A stretch of 64,000 nt of DNA, from assembly GCA_947846985.1 (NCBI GenBank), contig CANTUZ010000002.1, positions 134,749,889-134,813,888 on the forward strand, read 5' to 3'. Numbering within the stretch: the first letter of the stretch is position 1; the number at the start of each line of letters is the position of its first letter. A program made the translations under genes and the position numbers. The notes under the pieces are model-generated. The model saw only the letters and a program-made list of their open reading frames with translations. It did no database searches and had not been told where the DNA came from. This stretch comes from Fratercula arctica. Lineage: Eukaryota; Chordata; Aves; Charadriiformes; Alcidae. Shown here in pieces: positions 12,231 to 24,796 of the stretch.

Positions 12231-13200
12231 AGCCCATGTAACATGGGGACGCCTAGGAAGAAATGCTACGTAGAGAAAGACTTGTGATTGAGTAGCAGAC
12301 CTGACCATTGAAGCCATCAGACAGGTTACTCATGTACCTTAATCAAGTGATCCAGATGCATAAAGTCTCCTTGGGACAGAAGGCAGTAATTGGGATATCA
12401 ATATGGGGAGGCCTGGCAGATTGGTTATATTGGACCACTGCTGCGAACGTGCCAAGGCAAGTGTCACGTGCTTACCATGATGCTACCAGGAGGTTAGAAA
12501 TGTAGCCTGTAACCCATGTCTCTACTCAAAAAACCATTCTGGACCTTGAAAAGCAAGTCCTGTAGCTAAATGGCACCCCAGAAAGAAATGAGTCGAACAA
12601 TGGGACTCATTTCTGAAACAACCTCACAGATACCTGGGCCAAGGCACACAGCATTGAGTGAGTGTATTGCATCCCCTGTCTTCCATCAGCAATACAATGG
12701 ACTGTTAAAGACTATGCAGATAATGATGGGTGCTGTGACATGGAAGCACTGGGATGCAAATTTAGCAGAAGCCACTTGGCTGGTTAACACCAGAGGGACT
12801 GCTAACTGACCTCAGCCTGCCCAAACAAAGCCCCTGCATACTGTGTAAAGAGATAAATTCCCCATAGGGTCAAACTGACTGAGAAAGACAGCATGAGTTG
12901 CTCTTGTCTTGAGAAAAGGCAAACCCAATTATGGCACTGCTTTTGTTCAATGACCTAGGTGCACTCGGTGGGTAATGTGTGAGGATGGGGAAATCCAGTG
13001 TGTACCTCAAGAAGATTTAAGCTTGTGGGAAAATCTAACCTACAGTCGGAGCTGTGTGTTATAGGAAGTACTACAGCAGAAACCACCTCAACAATGGAGG
13101 ACGAAAGCCACAAGAAACTGGGCAAGTGCAGCGAGGATCCAACCCAAGGTGGTTTTGGTGCCCAAGACAACACATTGCCTCTCCTGTCCTAAGCAACCAC
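12231..13200 (+). pseudogene. ERV integrase remnant, catalytic residues lost
   Basis: The integrase core is recognised from GTPERNESNNGTHF at about 12572-12613, where the expected DNG reads NNG (codon aac at 12596-12598) and a stop follows directly. YNGLLKTM and KHWDANLAEATWLVNTRG (to about 12803) lie in a different frame. The position of the third catalytic glutamate, just before YNG, reads HQQ. The N-terminal zinc-binding region (about 12231-12520) is scrambled and shortened. A 64-codon open piece at 12998-13192 covers the C-terminal tail. The integrase could not be functional. Confidence 0.8.
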
Positions 13201-13273
13201 CATAACAGGTGAAGCCCAAGTCATGGACTAAATGAACTGAACAGACTGTTATGGACATTTGAGTAGACATTTT

Positions 13274-13692
13274 ATAGAATCATAGAATTGCCCGGGTTGG
13301 AAGGGACCTTTCAGATCATCAAGTCCAACCATCAACCTAACTCTGACAAAAACCATCACTAAACCATATCTCTAAGCACTATGTCTACCTGCCTTTTAAA
13401 TACCTCCAGGGATGGTGACTCAACCACTTCCCTGGGCAGCCTGTTCTGATGCTTAATAACACTTCCAGTGTAAAAATTTTTCTTAATATCTGGTCTAAAC
13501 CTCCCCTGGCACAACTTGAGGCCATTTCCTCTTGTCCTATCGCCTGTTACCTGGGAGAAAAGACCAACCCCCACCTTTCTACAACCTCCTTCCAGCTGGT
13601 TGTAGAGAGTGATAAGGTCTCCCCTCAGCCTCCTTTTCTCTGGGCTAAACAACCCCAGTTCCCTCAGCCGCTCCTCATAAGACTTGTTCTCC
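13274..13692 (-). mobile_element. CR1 LINE 3' fragment, antisense, nested in the provirus
   Basis: On the minus strand this runs from [10 protein letters not shown] (5' truncation at 13692) through [28 protein letters not shown] and LPREVVESP to an ORF2 stop after VLRDMV. It then passes through a short 3' UTR to the terminus attctatgattctat (complement at 13274-13288). The ORF2 C-terminus is still fully open. It lies between the integrase end and the last internal bases of the ERV, so it inserted after the ERV. Its 5' truncation point matches that of the plus-strand copy at 45605-46028. Confidence 0.95.
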
Positions 13693-13826
13693 ATTTCAGT
13701 GGTCTTTTTTAGATGAACGTTTGTTGGATATTTCATGGGTATGGTCTGGTAATGGAACGAATGATATCTGTGTATATCTGGCTGATGAGGGTGGATTGGA
13801 TAGTGTAACACTGGAACATGGTGCAA
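13693..13826 (+). other. Last internal ERV bases before the 3' LTR
   Basis: This 134-bp stretch lies between the nested CR1 and the LTR. It reads on from the ERV side and is assigned to the internal region by position; a polypurine tract is not well preserved. The LTR boundary is approximate to within about 10 bp because the LTR start has decayed. Confidence 0.5.
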
Positions 13827-14002
13827 GAGCTGTGGTAATCCAGGTTGGAGATAGTACTGGATCTGACTGCAATGGAGTTAACTTGCTTCATAGCAAACCG
13901 TATGATGCTGTGTTTTGGATTTGTGGCTAAAACAGTGTTAATACACCTGTGTTTTGGCTATTGCTCAGCAATGCTTACACAGCATCAAGGTTTTCTCTGT
14001 TT

Positions 14003-14041
14003 CCCAGCCTGCTCCCACCCTCCTGCAGTGAGCAGGCTGGG
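14003..14041. repeat. Perfect 12-bp inverted repeat in the 3' LTR
   Basis: cccagcctgctc (14003-14014) and gagcaggctggg (14030-14041) are exact reverse complements with a 15-nt spacer. In RNA this would be a strong stem-loop. The solo LTR does not keep the pairing at the corresponding place. Confidence 0.85.
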
Positions 14042-14265
14042 GATACACAAGAAGCTGGGAGGGGACAGAGCTGGGAGAGCTGAACTGAATAGGGCAGAGG
14101 GTTATTGTATGCCATGCTAAAAAATAAAAAACTGTGATAGAAGAAAAAGGAGGTGGGAGTTTTCTGACTTCCAAGGGACTCATTGCTTATAGACTGGCTG
14201 GGCACTGGTCTATTTGTGGAATGTGGTGATTGCCTTTCCATCATTTGTTTTTTTCCCTCTATCCT

Positions 14266-14298
14266 TCACCTATTAAACTGTCTTTATCACCTATTAAA
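14266..14298 (+). promoter_or_regulatory. Duplicated poly(A)-signal-like region of the LTR
   Basis: tcacctattaaa occurs at 14266-14277 and 14287-14298, a 21-bp period. attaaa is the commonest variant of the aataaa poly(A) signal, and the position late in the LTR fits that role. The solo LTR at the same place reads acttttatactgag, so its signal has decayed. Confidence 0.45.
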
Positions 14299-15918
14299 GT
14301 GCCTTCAAACAAGTTTGGTCACTTTTTCTCTTCCTATTCTCTCTGCTAATTGAGCCGGGGATGGAAGGGAGGGAGCAGCTGCGTGGGTGCCTAGCTGATG
14401 TCCAGGGTCAACCCACATCGCAAGTCACATAAGTCTTTGTAAAGAATAACCATTTTCATGTTTGTGCTCCATCCAGAAAGTGGAAAGATGGAAGAAGATG
14501 GAGACATCTTTTGCTTCTTCTAAAGAGGTGTGGGTGGATCCAGAGCTGCAGTTCTTAGTGGTACCATTCTAGCCTTGGCTTTAGTGCCCCAGTTTTTAAG
14601 AAAGATGAAAACATATCTTGGTATTTCTAGGTTGTGGCTTAGAATAGAATTTCTTTAGATCACTGCCTCATTACCCATGGTTCTGGAAGAGGGAGTGTAG
14701 ATGTTTCACACAGTTTTAGATTCCTTGGTAGAAGTTAGATGCTGCAGCCTCTCTTGACTCTGGCCAGCAGTTCCTGTTTAAATCAACATAAAAACTTCAC
14801 AGGGGATCAGACAACACTGCAAAATAGAGACAAATTTTGTAATCATGTGAGGATTCCTTAAACAAGATTGAAGGATCAAAGAACAAAATTAACAAAATAT
14901 AAATGAAATGCAGAAGTTATCCCAAGGACATGAATTAAAGGTTCATTTTAAGATGTGGAAACATTTGGTCCTCAACTAACCTCTGCAATAGAAGTGCAAC
15001 CTGTTTTTTAAGCAAAACACTGTTTACTGTGATGGAATTTAGTTGAAAACAGAGCCTCAGCATTACCGTAGACTACAATGCATAATCTTCTATCAATGTA
15101 TTCACAATGTGTTAATCTTAGGAAGTCTAAAAGAAGAGGAGAAAAATAATAATCTATTTTGACAGGTGGTAGTCAAAAGATTGCAATTCCTTTTTCTCTT
15201 AGTATCTATTTTCCTCTTCCACATTTCAACTTGTCAAAGAACTCCTCAGCCTACCCATTTAAAAAAAATAAAAATAAAAAATTTTCTGCAAAATTGGGGG
15301 AATTAAAGGGTAATATAGCAAAATACTGATCTCAGGCATTATGATCTTCAAGCCTGGTGTGACAAAACTTACTAGTGAAAATAGCAACACATATACATTG
15401 CTACTTCTGATAGATACAGTTTGTAAAGACTTTTTTTCAAGATATACAATTATCTTTCTTTTGAAAAATACTGCAGATTACAGATCTTGAATAGATTTTC
15501 TCATTTACTAATTGAGATTTTTCTCAGTGTTGGACTTAAATTTGAAGTTAATTGGCAGTCCAGAATAGAGTCTATTGCACAATGCTTTTTAAATGAATGC
15601 AACAGAATCTGCTTTTTAACTATAAAATCTTGTCTGCTAAAATTACTTGAGTCCCTGAATTAGATTCCATAAGCATTGTACACAGCTTTACTTGAAACTT
15701 TTCCCTTCCCTCAGAATCCTTTCCCTGAGTGAATAAAAACCGAAGAACAAAAATTATTTGTTCAATAAGTATCTGTTTATAAGTAGGTTCAACAGTTTTC
15801 TCCCTATCTCCATGCCTAAGAGAATTGTTCCTTTCAGCCTGGCAATTTTGTACTCTAGTCAGGAATTTGTTTGGGGATTGTTTTTGTTTCTGCTGCTCAG
15901 TAGGACGTAATGGTTCTC

Positions 15919-15943
15919 AAAAAAAAAAAAAAAAAAAAAAAAA
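15919..15943. repeat. Poly(A) run, 25 nt, with A/G tail
   Basis: Twenty-five A are followed by gaaaaagaaaaaagaaagaaa to about 15964. It may be the tail of an old retrocopy, but no body is recognisable upstream. Confidence 0.9.
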
Positions 15944-18900
15944 GAAAAAGAAAAAAGAAAGAAATCATTTTGCAGCTTCTAACTCTATATATCAAAGGCT
16001 GTGAATGTGTCACTGCACCTTTAAGGAAGACTGCCTGAATGCAGGGGTCAACACACAGCCATGGGCAATACCAAGCTGCAGCTGTCTGAAAGTGTTCTGG
16101 AGTTTAAATAAATACTATGATAAAAAATAAATAAACATTTAGAAATTATGTTTTAAAGAAACTGCTGAAAACAGAAGCAATTAAGGAAAGAAAAAAAATG
16201 TTTGAAATGCTAGGAACAGCAAAGAAATGCACTGTAAATAAAAATATCAATTAGAAGAGGGTTCTTTTCATGCTTGAAAGCATGCTGTTGCACCCATCTA
16301 CAGCTGAACCCTTCCTGTCCTGAAGGCAAATTTCTGTGCCTGTGACCAGTGCATTTTTGCCACAGGAAGATAAAAGAGAAAGGAATGGGAAGCTCTGGGA
16401 TGGAGGGAACTCTCCCCATATCTGACAGAAGAGTCAGCTGGCTCTCCTGGGCTCTGGCATGGATGAGGCAACCAGGGAAAGCCGTGGCCCACTATTGCCT
16501 GCCCTTGGCAAGCTGCTGTGCTAAGCCACAGATGACTTTGGCTGAAGCTGACCCTGCTACTTGAATGTTTGCACCTTTTGTGTGTACTCTACTGAATAAT
16601 ATTCAAGGTGAGACAATCAGACCAACTTGCAGTGCTATCTCAATAGAATTTGCAAAAAACTCTTTAGTATTGACATAACTTCTGTTTCAATGATATCAGT
16701 ATAAGCTTTACAGATAATTTCAGTTGAAGAAGAGTCAAGCCATTGCTGAATACTTTTGAGAATCCCACTTTAATGATATGGGTCTTTATTAATAAGGTAA
16801 AATAATTTCTTACAATCATCTGAGGATGTTGGCCAAACTATGAACTGAGGTTCATGGGGAGCTTTTGGGGAAGCTTTGGTTGAATGATGTCATGAATCAA
16901 GTGTTGTTCATTCAGTCTGTCACTGTAGTGATGAATTGCATGCAAATTGCTCTGTGTGACTTTTAAAAATGGAAACCAAACCAAATTGGCTAGTGAAAGC
17001 TAACTTTTACTCTATTTTTATAGTTTATTTTTTAACAAAAGTCAAAGTAATATTACCAGGAGTGTGCTCATATGAGTAAAAACTGGGAAGCTTTTGAGGA
17101 TGGGACATGCTACAGCCTCCTGTTTGCAGGAGCCCTCATAAACTAATTTATTCACAGTTTTAACTGTAAATTATTAAAAATTGAGACGCAAACAAAAAGT
17201 ATACTGGAACAGAAGCAGAATTTTAACTTACTTCATGAAGTAAGGAGAATATGAGAGCAAAGGGCAGATAAGAAAATTACCTGTTGTATTCCCTTTGTAT
17301 TTTACTTAGCTGGTTTCAATTTTAGCTTCAGAAACATGAACAATAGCGTATCATCCGTTGAGTCTTACACGTTCCATATACAGTCAAGATGTGCAACTAT
17401 CCCCTGAAATCATTATTTATACTGGAGAGAACAGTTATGTAACCAAGATCAGCTGAAACCGGCAGAAAATATTACAGTACAAATCCAGGCAGACAGGACT
17501 GACACAGCCTGGAAAGAATAGCACAGCCCTGGTTGATTACAACTATGCATCTCTAGTGCTGCTTGAAACAGTCTGGGTAAGCTGTGTGACTTGTCTAGCT
17601 CAAGTGTGAACCTTGACACTTGGCACATATCACATAGACTAACTTCAAGTTTTAGTAGGTGCTGTGCTTATCTTCCAGCTATGTTTCAGAGATTCCTTTA
17701 TGCCTATTCTGGGTTTCTTTGACACCCTTGGTTTTTTCTTTTCTTTAAATAGCAATACCACTTCAGGTATAAGCCTAAAGAATATTCTGTATCCCAATGT
17801 TTCTGAATTCCATGGCCCATCATAGGCAATTGACCCATCCTACAGCCTCTTTGGTCAAGGTTTTCAGATTTGAATGTTGCTACAGATTATTCCCGATACT
17901 TCTCCCAGGACTAGAGAATTTCTGAAAGTTTTCTCCTTCCAGCTCACTGATTTTTGATTCCTAGGATTTGGCTTTTTACTTCTCATTATTCTTCCATTTT
18001 TTTTTTGTTAAAAATACCTGTATTGGATAGATGTCTATCTGACAAGTCAACACCTGTCCTTTTGTCATGTGAAAAAGCAAATATCATAAAATTTAAAACT
18101 TATAGCTGTCTTTGCTTTCAAAGATGGTGTCAGTCTTAGATTTACAGAGGCTGGCATAAACATTTTTTTATCCCAGACAATTAGTCTGTACATTGAGATT
18201 TATTTCTACTGCAATTTTAGTTCTTCATTCCAAAACTAATAGCAATCTTCTCCTACAAACTTGTTCTCTCCGTCCCTGTACTACTTGTTTGTCCTCACAA
18301 TAATCAGTTCATTCTTTTCCAGACAATACTTCAGAGACAGACCCTTGCTCTAAAGTATGATCCCAGATGTACCTCCTACAAGCCATTCCCTCCTGTAAAA
18401 TTATTCTTCCTTCACTGCCAAGGTCCCAAAACTCCATTCATTCTTTGGAATATACCCAGTGGCTAAAATAATCCTATATGAATACATTAAGCACAAATGT
18501 GTTAACTGTATAAAATAATGCATTTCTGTATCTAATTCAAGTTGTAATTTTTTCTTAAAATATAAGGGAGGAAAAAAAAGTTTAGTGATGTCTCATAGGT
18601 AAAGCAGCCCTGTTCAGGGACTCCGTTAAGGATGTGCTCATGTTCCACTTGTCCCTCGGTGTAGTGTTCTTCCATTTGTTGTCCTGTAACAGCAAACTAC
18701 AGCTTATTTAAAATAGATGATGTCACCCAGGGCAGAGCTGCAGAACTGTGTCTAGCAGCCAAGAGTGCATCTGCATTATTCCTGTTATCCCCACACAGCC
18801 CAGCACAAAGCACTGGGGAGTAGGAATGAAGGGAAGCTGCCCCTCCTACTTTCACCCTCCATCACACCTGTGCCTGCACCTAAATTCAGGGCCATCACCA

Positions 18901-21900
18901 AGATCAGGGTGGTTCATCTCTGCAATGCTCTCAGGCCTCTGTCCCTGGACCATCTACACAATATTTAAACAAGGACAGCCTTTAAGACATAACTTTGCCA
19001 TTCTTGCCTTCTCCCACAGGGTGACCTCGGATTCCTTCTGTCATTTACTAATTTCCTCAGGGCATTTCTGCCCCATCCATTGCCATGTTTTACATAGGAT
19101 ACACTGCCCTCCCTTGCCCGCTCTTCCCCAAGCTGCTCCCATTTTCTGGTTGTGAGTGAAATAGGATTACTTGCTGCTGCTGTTGCTTCACAGCCTCCTT
19201 TGGGTGACCTAGAACAACTCACTCCTGGTCACAGTCAGCCTAGGAAATCCCATCTTTACAATTGACTGAGAAAAGGCCATTGAAAAAGGATATTTAGGTG
19301 TTTACAGATGGCTATAAATTTCAAAGGCACAGAGGAACATTTGACTATTATAGTTAGTGTGTAGTGAGATATTAAAACAACTCACTATTTACCTGCATCT
19401 GTAGGTGCTCATACCTCTAAATACCCTGTGCTATGTAATAGACAAAACTACACCTTACAGACTTCAGTTTCACGTGATTCTCCGTAATACAGAAAGTGAG
19501 TAGTCAGAATGGATTTAGGAGAGGGGACATAACGCTATAATGTTTCAGAGTTGCTGGGCAGAGAGTGTAACAAGTGACCCCTCATTTTCAATATGTCATA
19601 CCCACACATTTCTGCAATGCAAAGAAGATAAGCAGCTGTCACAAGCAGTTATTCTTATCCTTTTCACAAATTAGAAGCAGTTTCATATTTTAATTCTATC
19701 AGGTACTACATTAGTTTCAGCATCTATTAATGAATTGAAATAAATACAGAGCATTTTCCTCTATAGCATTCATTTTTAGTAGTGACTACTTTTGGAAGAA
19801 AATAAAAACATATATTAATTGCTAATAAATCTCAGAAGATTAAACCATGCTGCATTACACAACTGTGTTAAGTTGATTGACAGAATACAGCCTTAAAAGC
19901 ATTAGGTGTGCCACAACTATATCTGTAATTTATGGTATTATAATTATATAGCAGGCACTGGTAGAAATTGATGTTACAATGCAAAGAGACCCCAATTTTA
20001 CCTGAAGTCTTCACTGATTTATAAGTTTGGACAAAAGTACTCTTCTGGGGATGGAAATCTTTCATGCTTGGTTTCTGCTGAAGATCTGGAAGTGAGAAAG
20101 CAGGCAGTGCAGGTACTTATCAAAGGATGCTTTGCATTCTATACCACTTAGTGAGTGAACAGCATCACTCTTTATTAGCTTTAACTGCTAAAATTAGCAT
20201 GAATAATTAATTTCTATATTAGGCAAGTCTAAAACTGGTATTTAAGAGTGAGGCTAATGCTTCAAATTCAGTGAGAAGTTACAGTATTTTGAGGTAGCCA
20301 AGTCTGTCTCCCTGACATTCCTATTTAACAGGGGAATCCCACTATTTGACCCAGTAGGGGCTGCAGTCAAGAGAAATGATGGGGCTCACCCTCACCATCC
20401 ACATGACAGCTGCATCTGAAGCCAAGTCCTGGACCACTCATTACCCAGGGACAGACCTTTGCAAGCCTCTGAAGAAGGGAATGTCTCAGAAGATGAGGCA
20501 AGAGGCAGAGGACAGCATTCGGCACTAATGACGTTCAGGCTGCCCTGTCAGGAAGATCTGCAGAAGAGTTGAACTTATCTGGAAGTTCCAGTACAGCCCC
20601 AGCATGATACCATCAGTCGGGAGCCTTAGTTACAGTCCTCAACAGCTTCGTCTGAAGTATGTCCCTCAGTTTCACAAGAGCTGGTCATCAGCTAGCTATT
20701 GGGAAAAGAAACACAGTAAAACACATTCTGGGGATAAAATACACTCTCAGGGATAAGAAAGATATATCTGAATAAGAAAAACCTAAAAGGCATGCCACTG
20801 GAAAAGATGGGATTGCTAGAACCAGAGATAATAATGGTGCCCAATGGGCACAATTACAAGGAGATAATAGTTCCTCTCAATCAGCTGAAAGAGATTTGAT
20901 GAAGCCCTAGAACTGATGTAGTGCTTTCATCCTATTGATTACAGAGGAGCCCATACTGGTGCCTCTTCTCAGGGCATATTGACTTGAGCACAGCATTGTC
21001 CTAATGTGGCTGTGTGGCTCGCTGACAAGAATTTCTTTAGTGGAGGCCAGACTGGAAAACAGGCAGAATAAGCATATGTCTGCAGGTACTTGGTGATATA
21101 AGGCTGCCCCTGCATTCCCTCCTTATGAAACGTCTCTCCCTGAGCTTTACTTTACTCATTTTCATAATTTAAGCCCACCTAAGTGTAATTAAAAAGTCCA
21201 AATTAATGAGTAGTAACAAAGAATGAGCAGTTTTTCTTTTACTGAGCAGCGTTACAGTACTGTACATACTAAGCAGAAGGGGCAGGCAGTGAAATATGAT
21301 GCTAGACTAAAAAGAAATCAGAGAGTTCACTGCAGTAATATGTCATTGGTAGTAATTGTGCCATAAAATGAAAATGTTTATTTTCAGTCTGATTCTTTTA
21401 TTAAAATAAATCCTGTTGAGGGAATTTACCTACAAAAGTTATTTTTCTGTGTATGCAGCAAATCTTTCTAATTATCCAGTTACTCCTGGGAAAACTAGCT
21501 ACCAGTGAAATGCAATGATATGTTTGTAAAAACAAAGATTTATATTCTTTTTCTAAAAGATAAGTCATTACTGACACTTTAATTATGCAATTCCTCCTTA
21601 GACTTCTAATTTCAATGTTGTTTCTATATTTCACAAGGAAATTGTTATGATACTTCTCAAAACAACTTGATAATATATGCACTCAGTGATCGCACAGAAC
21701 AGGTCTACAAATTCTGAGCAGAGTGTTAATACATGAACCTCTGCATAAAATAGATATGGAAATAATATGAAAATTGCACATCTGGATAACACTGACAAAA
21801 TACAAATTTTGACTGTGGATAAATTGTTCCCCACAGGGGAGGTCAGGAATAGTTTTTTTCTATTAGAAACTGAGTGAAGGTGCTGTGCAGGTTTTGCTTA

Positions 21901-22291
21901 AAGCCCTAAAATAGACAATGAGGTCTTTAAGCTCTGGGTGCCAGATTTTCTTCCATGAAAAGGGCAAACTCTGCTTCCCAGCTGGAAAACATAAAAGGAG
22001 ACTCTGTGAGAGCAATATTCTCCAGGGCACTTCTGAGCCTGGGTAGTAATTAACAAGCCTCACTGTCTGCTTCTTCAATGTGTCTTACACAGGACTGAAC
22101 TGTCTGGATCTACAAATCACACTGAACCTGGGACCTCCAAAACATCTTTAATATAGTCTTGCAAAACACTGAAACAATTAATTTCTTTTTCCATGAAGTA
22201 ATGGCAGGTGCAAACCAGCACTATTTTTATTTTTTTTAAGAAAAAACAAAGAAGAGAAAATCTCTGAGCCTTTGAAATCTACATGATGGGC

Positions 22292-22313
22292 AAAAAAAAA
22301 AAAAAAAAAAAAA
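22292..22313. repeat. Poly(A) run, 22 nt
   Basis: Twenty-two A, followed by an A/G-rich stretch. No associated element is visible. Confidence 0.9.
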
Positions 22314-24796
22314 GAAGAGAAAAGAACAAGCTGGAAAAGACAATCTTCATGTCCCCTTAGTCACCTACTTATCGCAAACAAAATGCTAGTCAGAAGCATA
22401 AAATGACTGTTTTCAGAGCATTTTCCATTGCTTTTTTCCCCCCACATATATGTATTCTTTTATTCAGTCTAGTAAACAACTCATTTTTTTATTCAGGGAA
22501 ACAGCATGTTGCCACCTTCTTTACATTCTGTAGCATCCTGCTTCTTTTCTTTTGTCTTGGACTCATTCAATTACTGCAGAATAGTTTATATATGTTTTTA
22601 AAAACGTATATAAGCCTTAAAAGTTTTAAGGTACTTATATATGTACCTTACAAGTTGTGACTTATTAGTCTGCTTAGATATATGCAGGACAAGGTGGCAG
22701 CAGTTCAGTCTCTCCCAAAGTATGCTCTTTCCACCTTGGCTTCACATCCTTTTCCAGCATCTTCTAAACAATAGCAGCTTAAGGGATGAGCATCCAGGGC
22801 AATCGAAACCAGGAGGAGACACATCCTAAGGCAGATAACAATGCAAGTCATGCAGCGTGTGGGGTGATGAGGACAAACTTCTATTACAGGTGCTGGCAAA
22901 GTCCCCACAAGTCTAAAGCTGACTCAGCCTACAAATATTCATTGCCTGCATTAGACACTGTTCAGGCCATAGCCTTGAATAGTTATGAATAAATACATCC
23001 TGATCTTCTTTTGCTGAGCTACTTGTACATACTCAGCTGGAGTGTGATTCATGTTTCTGTGCACTTCCTATTAATCATAATTGAATTAAAACCTGAAATG
23101 AATGTATATGATATATCATCACTGGCATTCAAATGTTTTCATATTGCATTGACTTGTAAAGAGGCATGTTTATAGCTATGCCTTTAATTTACTTAACACC
23201 TAAAATCATGCCATAAAGATGTGAGCCAAAGTCTTAGCAAAGTCAGAGGCTTCACACGCGAGATTGTCTTCCTCTCTATCTTCCTTCTTATTTCTCCAAA
23301 GTTCAGTCTGGAGAAAAGAAATCTGATTAAATCAGGCAAGAATCAAGGGGAAGATTTTCTGAATAACCTTACCAGTTGGTGAAAATGAGCGGCTTAAATA
23401 TTCTCAAAAATCATTCTCTGGGTCAAAGAAAAGATTTAAAGATCTGGGCATTGCATAGTCAGATTTCATCTTTTACCATGCTGGAAGTGGTCCACTGCAC
23501 GTGGAAGGTAAGGTCAGGAACTAAGGCTAAACAAATCTTCACTTCTAAAAATATATCACGCAGAATTCACAGTCCACCTTCCCTAATTATTTAAGATGGA
23601 TGCTTAGGAAAACAGTGATGCCTCACTCCAACAACATCAAATCTGATGTTTTTAATAGAGTTTTGAAGTTTAATAGGTTTGAAAATAGAAGCAATATCTG
23701 GCAGGTTACATAATTTTCAGCATAGCGATGGACCACAACATAATCTCTTATAATTTTGGGATAAACTGTTACTACTTGTGTGTGTATAAATAGTGAACTG
23801 TGAACTTTGACATTATGTTAAAAAGCACATAACTACACATCCACATTCTGTACAAAACTACTGTACTATAAATGTGGGCTACACTGAGGAAGATCCTCTT
23901 TAACATCAGTATAACTGGTAGCAGGCTATGAGCTTTGGAATCGGGAAACTATAGTTCTTGTTATGCTTTTTGTGGAAGACTAGTTTCAGATTGCAATGCT
24001 TCAGCTCATTCAACTTCTACTTAACAGAAACTGACTTCAATGAACATATGGAATGAGAAAGTAACATTTCTCAGACTAAGACTCACTTACCAGTTTGTCT
24101 AATCCAGAATAGGAACAGTTTTCACAATAAATTTAACTTTTTGAGGGACCTAATAAAGAAAAATCATATCCATTTCTTTTTTCAGGATCTCCAAGTTCAG
24201 AATTGCAGTGGTCAGATAATCTCATTGTCCAATCTATAATACTGTGGCTTAAGGATTTAATTCCTGGTATGTTGCAATAATTTTATGCCCAGAATGTATT
24301 GCCATCAAATGACTAGAAGTAGTTCTGAAGACTTGTAAAAGTAAATATGGTATGCTACTTTGTTTCTTTAATAGTTGGTTGGCATTTTAACTCCTCCTGT
24401 GTGCAGTTGACAGCTTCATACCAAACTATGTGATGCTGCGATAATATCCTCCAGCCTTCCGAAATGGGAGCCACTCCGCTAACCACCTGCCTTCAATGAC
24501 AACCATTCTTTGTGCTCAGGAAAACCCTCTTGATTTCTGTGGCTTCTTGATCTGTCTTCTTGTCACTGGCAAATGGAGGGTGAAGTGTCTGAAGCATTGA
24601 GGCCCCTGGTGTCTACCTGTGGGCATCCTTTGGTGCAGATGCACGGGCCTTCTCTGCAGAGATAATGGCTGAAGGCTGACTTTAAACAACATAATCAGAA
24701 AATTTCCCTTTTATAGATAATCTTGTGATTCAAGGGCTCACCAAAAATGGTTGAATTGTTTACCTAGGCTGATGCGGTCCAAATCATCTTAGAGGG

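Larger units (their letters stand above)
10205..13826 (+). mobile_element. Decayed ERVL-like provirus, internal 3' half (pol), CR1-interrupted
   Basis: A plus-strand retroviral pol remnant runs from near 10205 to the LTR at about 13827, interrupted by a CR1 at 13274-13692. In order I can see a segment upstream of RT, reverse transcriptase, the connection region, RNase H and integrase. No env is present between integrase and the LTR, which fits ERVL-like elements. The 5' LTR, primer-binding site, gag and the start of pol are missing: nothing before 10200 looks retroviral. Frames change several times and stops are frequent, so no product is possible. The left edge is approximate. Confidence 0.85.
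13827..14422 (+). mobile_element. 3' LTR of the ERVL-like provirus
   Basis: Blocks shared in order with the solo LTR include gctgtgttttggattt (13909-13924; gctatgttttggattt in the other), the ttgctcagca region, an aggctggggatacacaagaag region and the terminal gggtcaaccca-cgca. Its length of about 596 bp agrees with about 570 bp for the other LTR without its CR1. The TATA region is degraded to an A/T stretch near 14117-14132. A poly(A)-signal-like attaaa occurs twice (14272-14277 and 14293-14298), within a 21-bp tandem duplication. No target duplication can be tested because the provirus 5' end is gone. Confidence 0.8.
14423..24796. other. Unique AT-rich non-coding DNA, 10 kb
   Basis: No transposon or gene is recognisable. 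Poly(A) runs occur at 15919-15943 and 22292-22313. Slightly GC-richer patches lie at 16270-16560, 18730-19160 and 20330-20650. The 135-codon ORF at 18748-19155 is in the second patch; its translation is rich in His, Pro, Ser and Cys, matches nothing I know, and a second frame is also open there. I consider all of these chance ORFs. Confidence 0.65.

Noticed and set aside
5827..14422. A single 8.6-kb provirus bounded by the two LTRs
   Set aside because: The left LTR has its own near-match target duplication and is followed by 3 kb of non-retroviral DNA, and the two LTRs differ strongly, so they are separate insertions.
18748..19155. 135-codon plus-strand ORF
   Set aside because: It lies in a locally GC-richer patch with a second open frame overlapping it and a minus-strand ORF. 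There is no recognisable domain and the composition is dominated by His, Pro, Ser and Cys.
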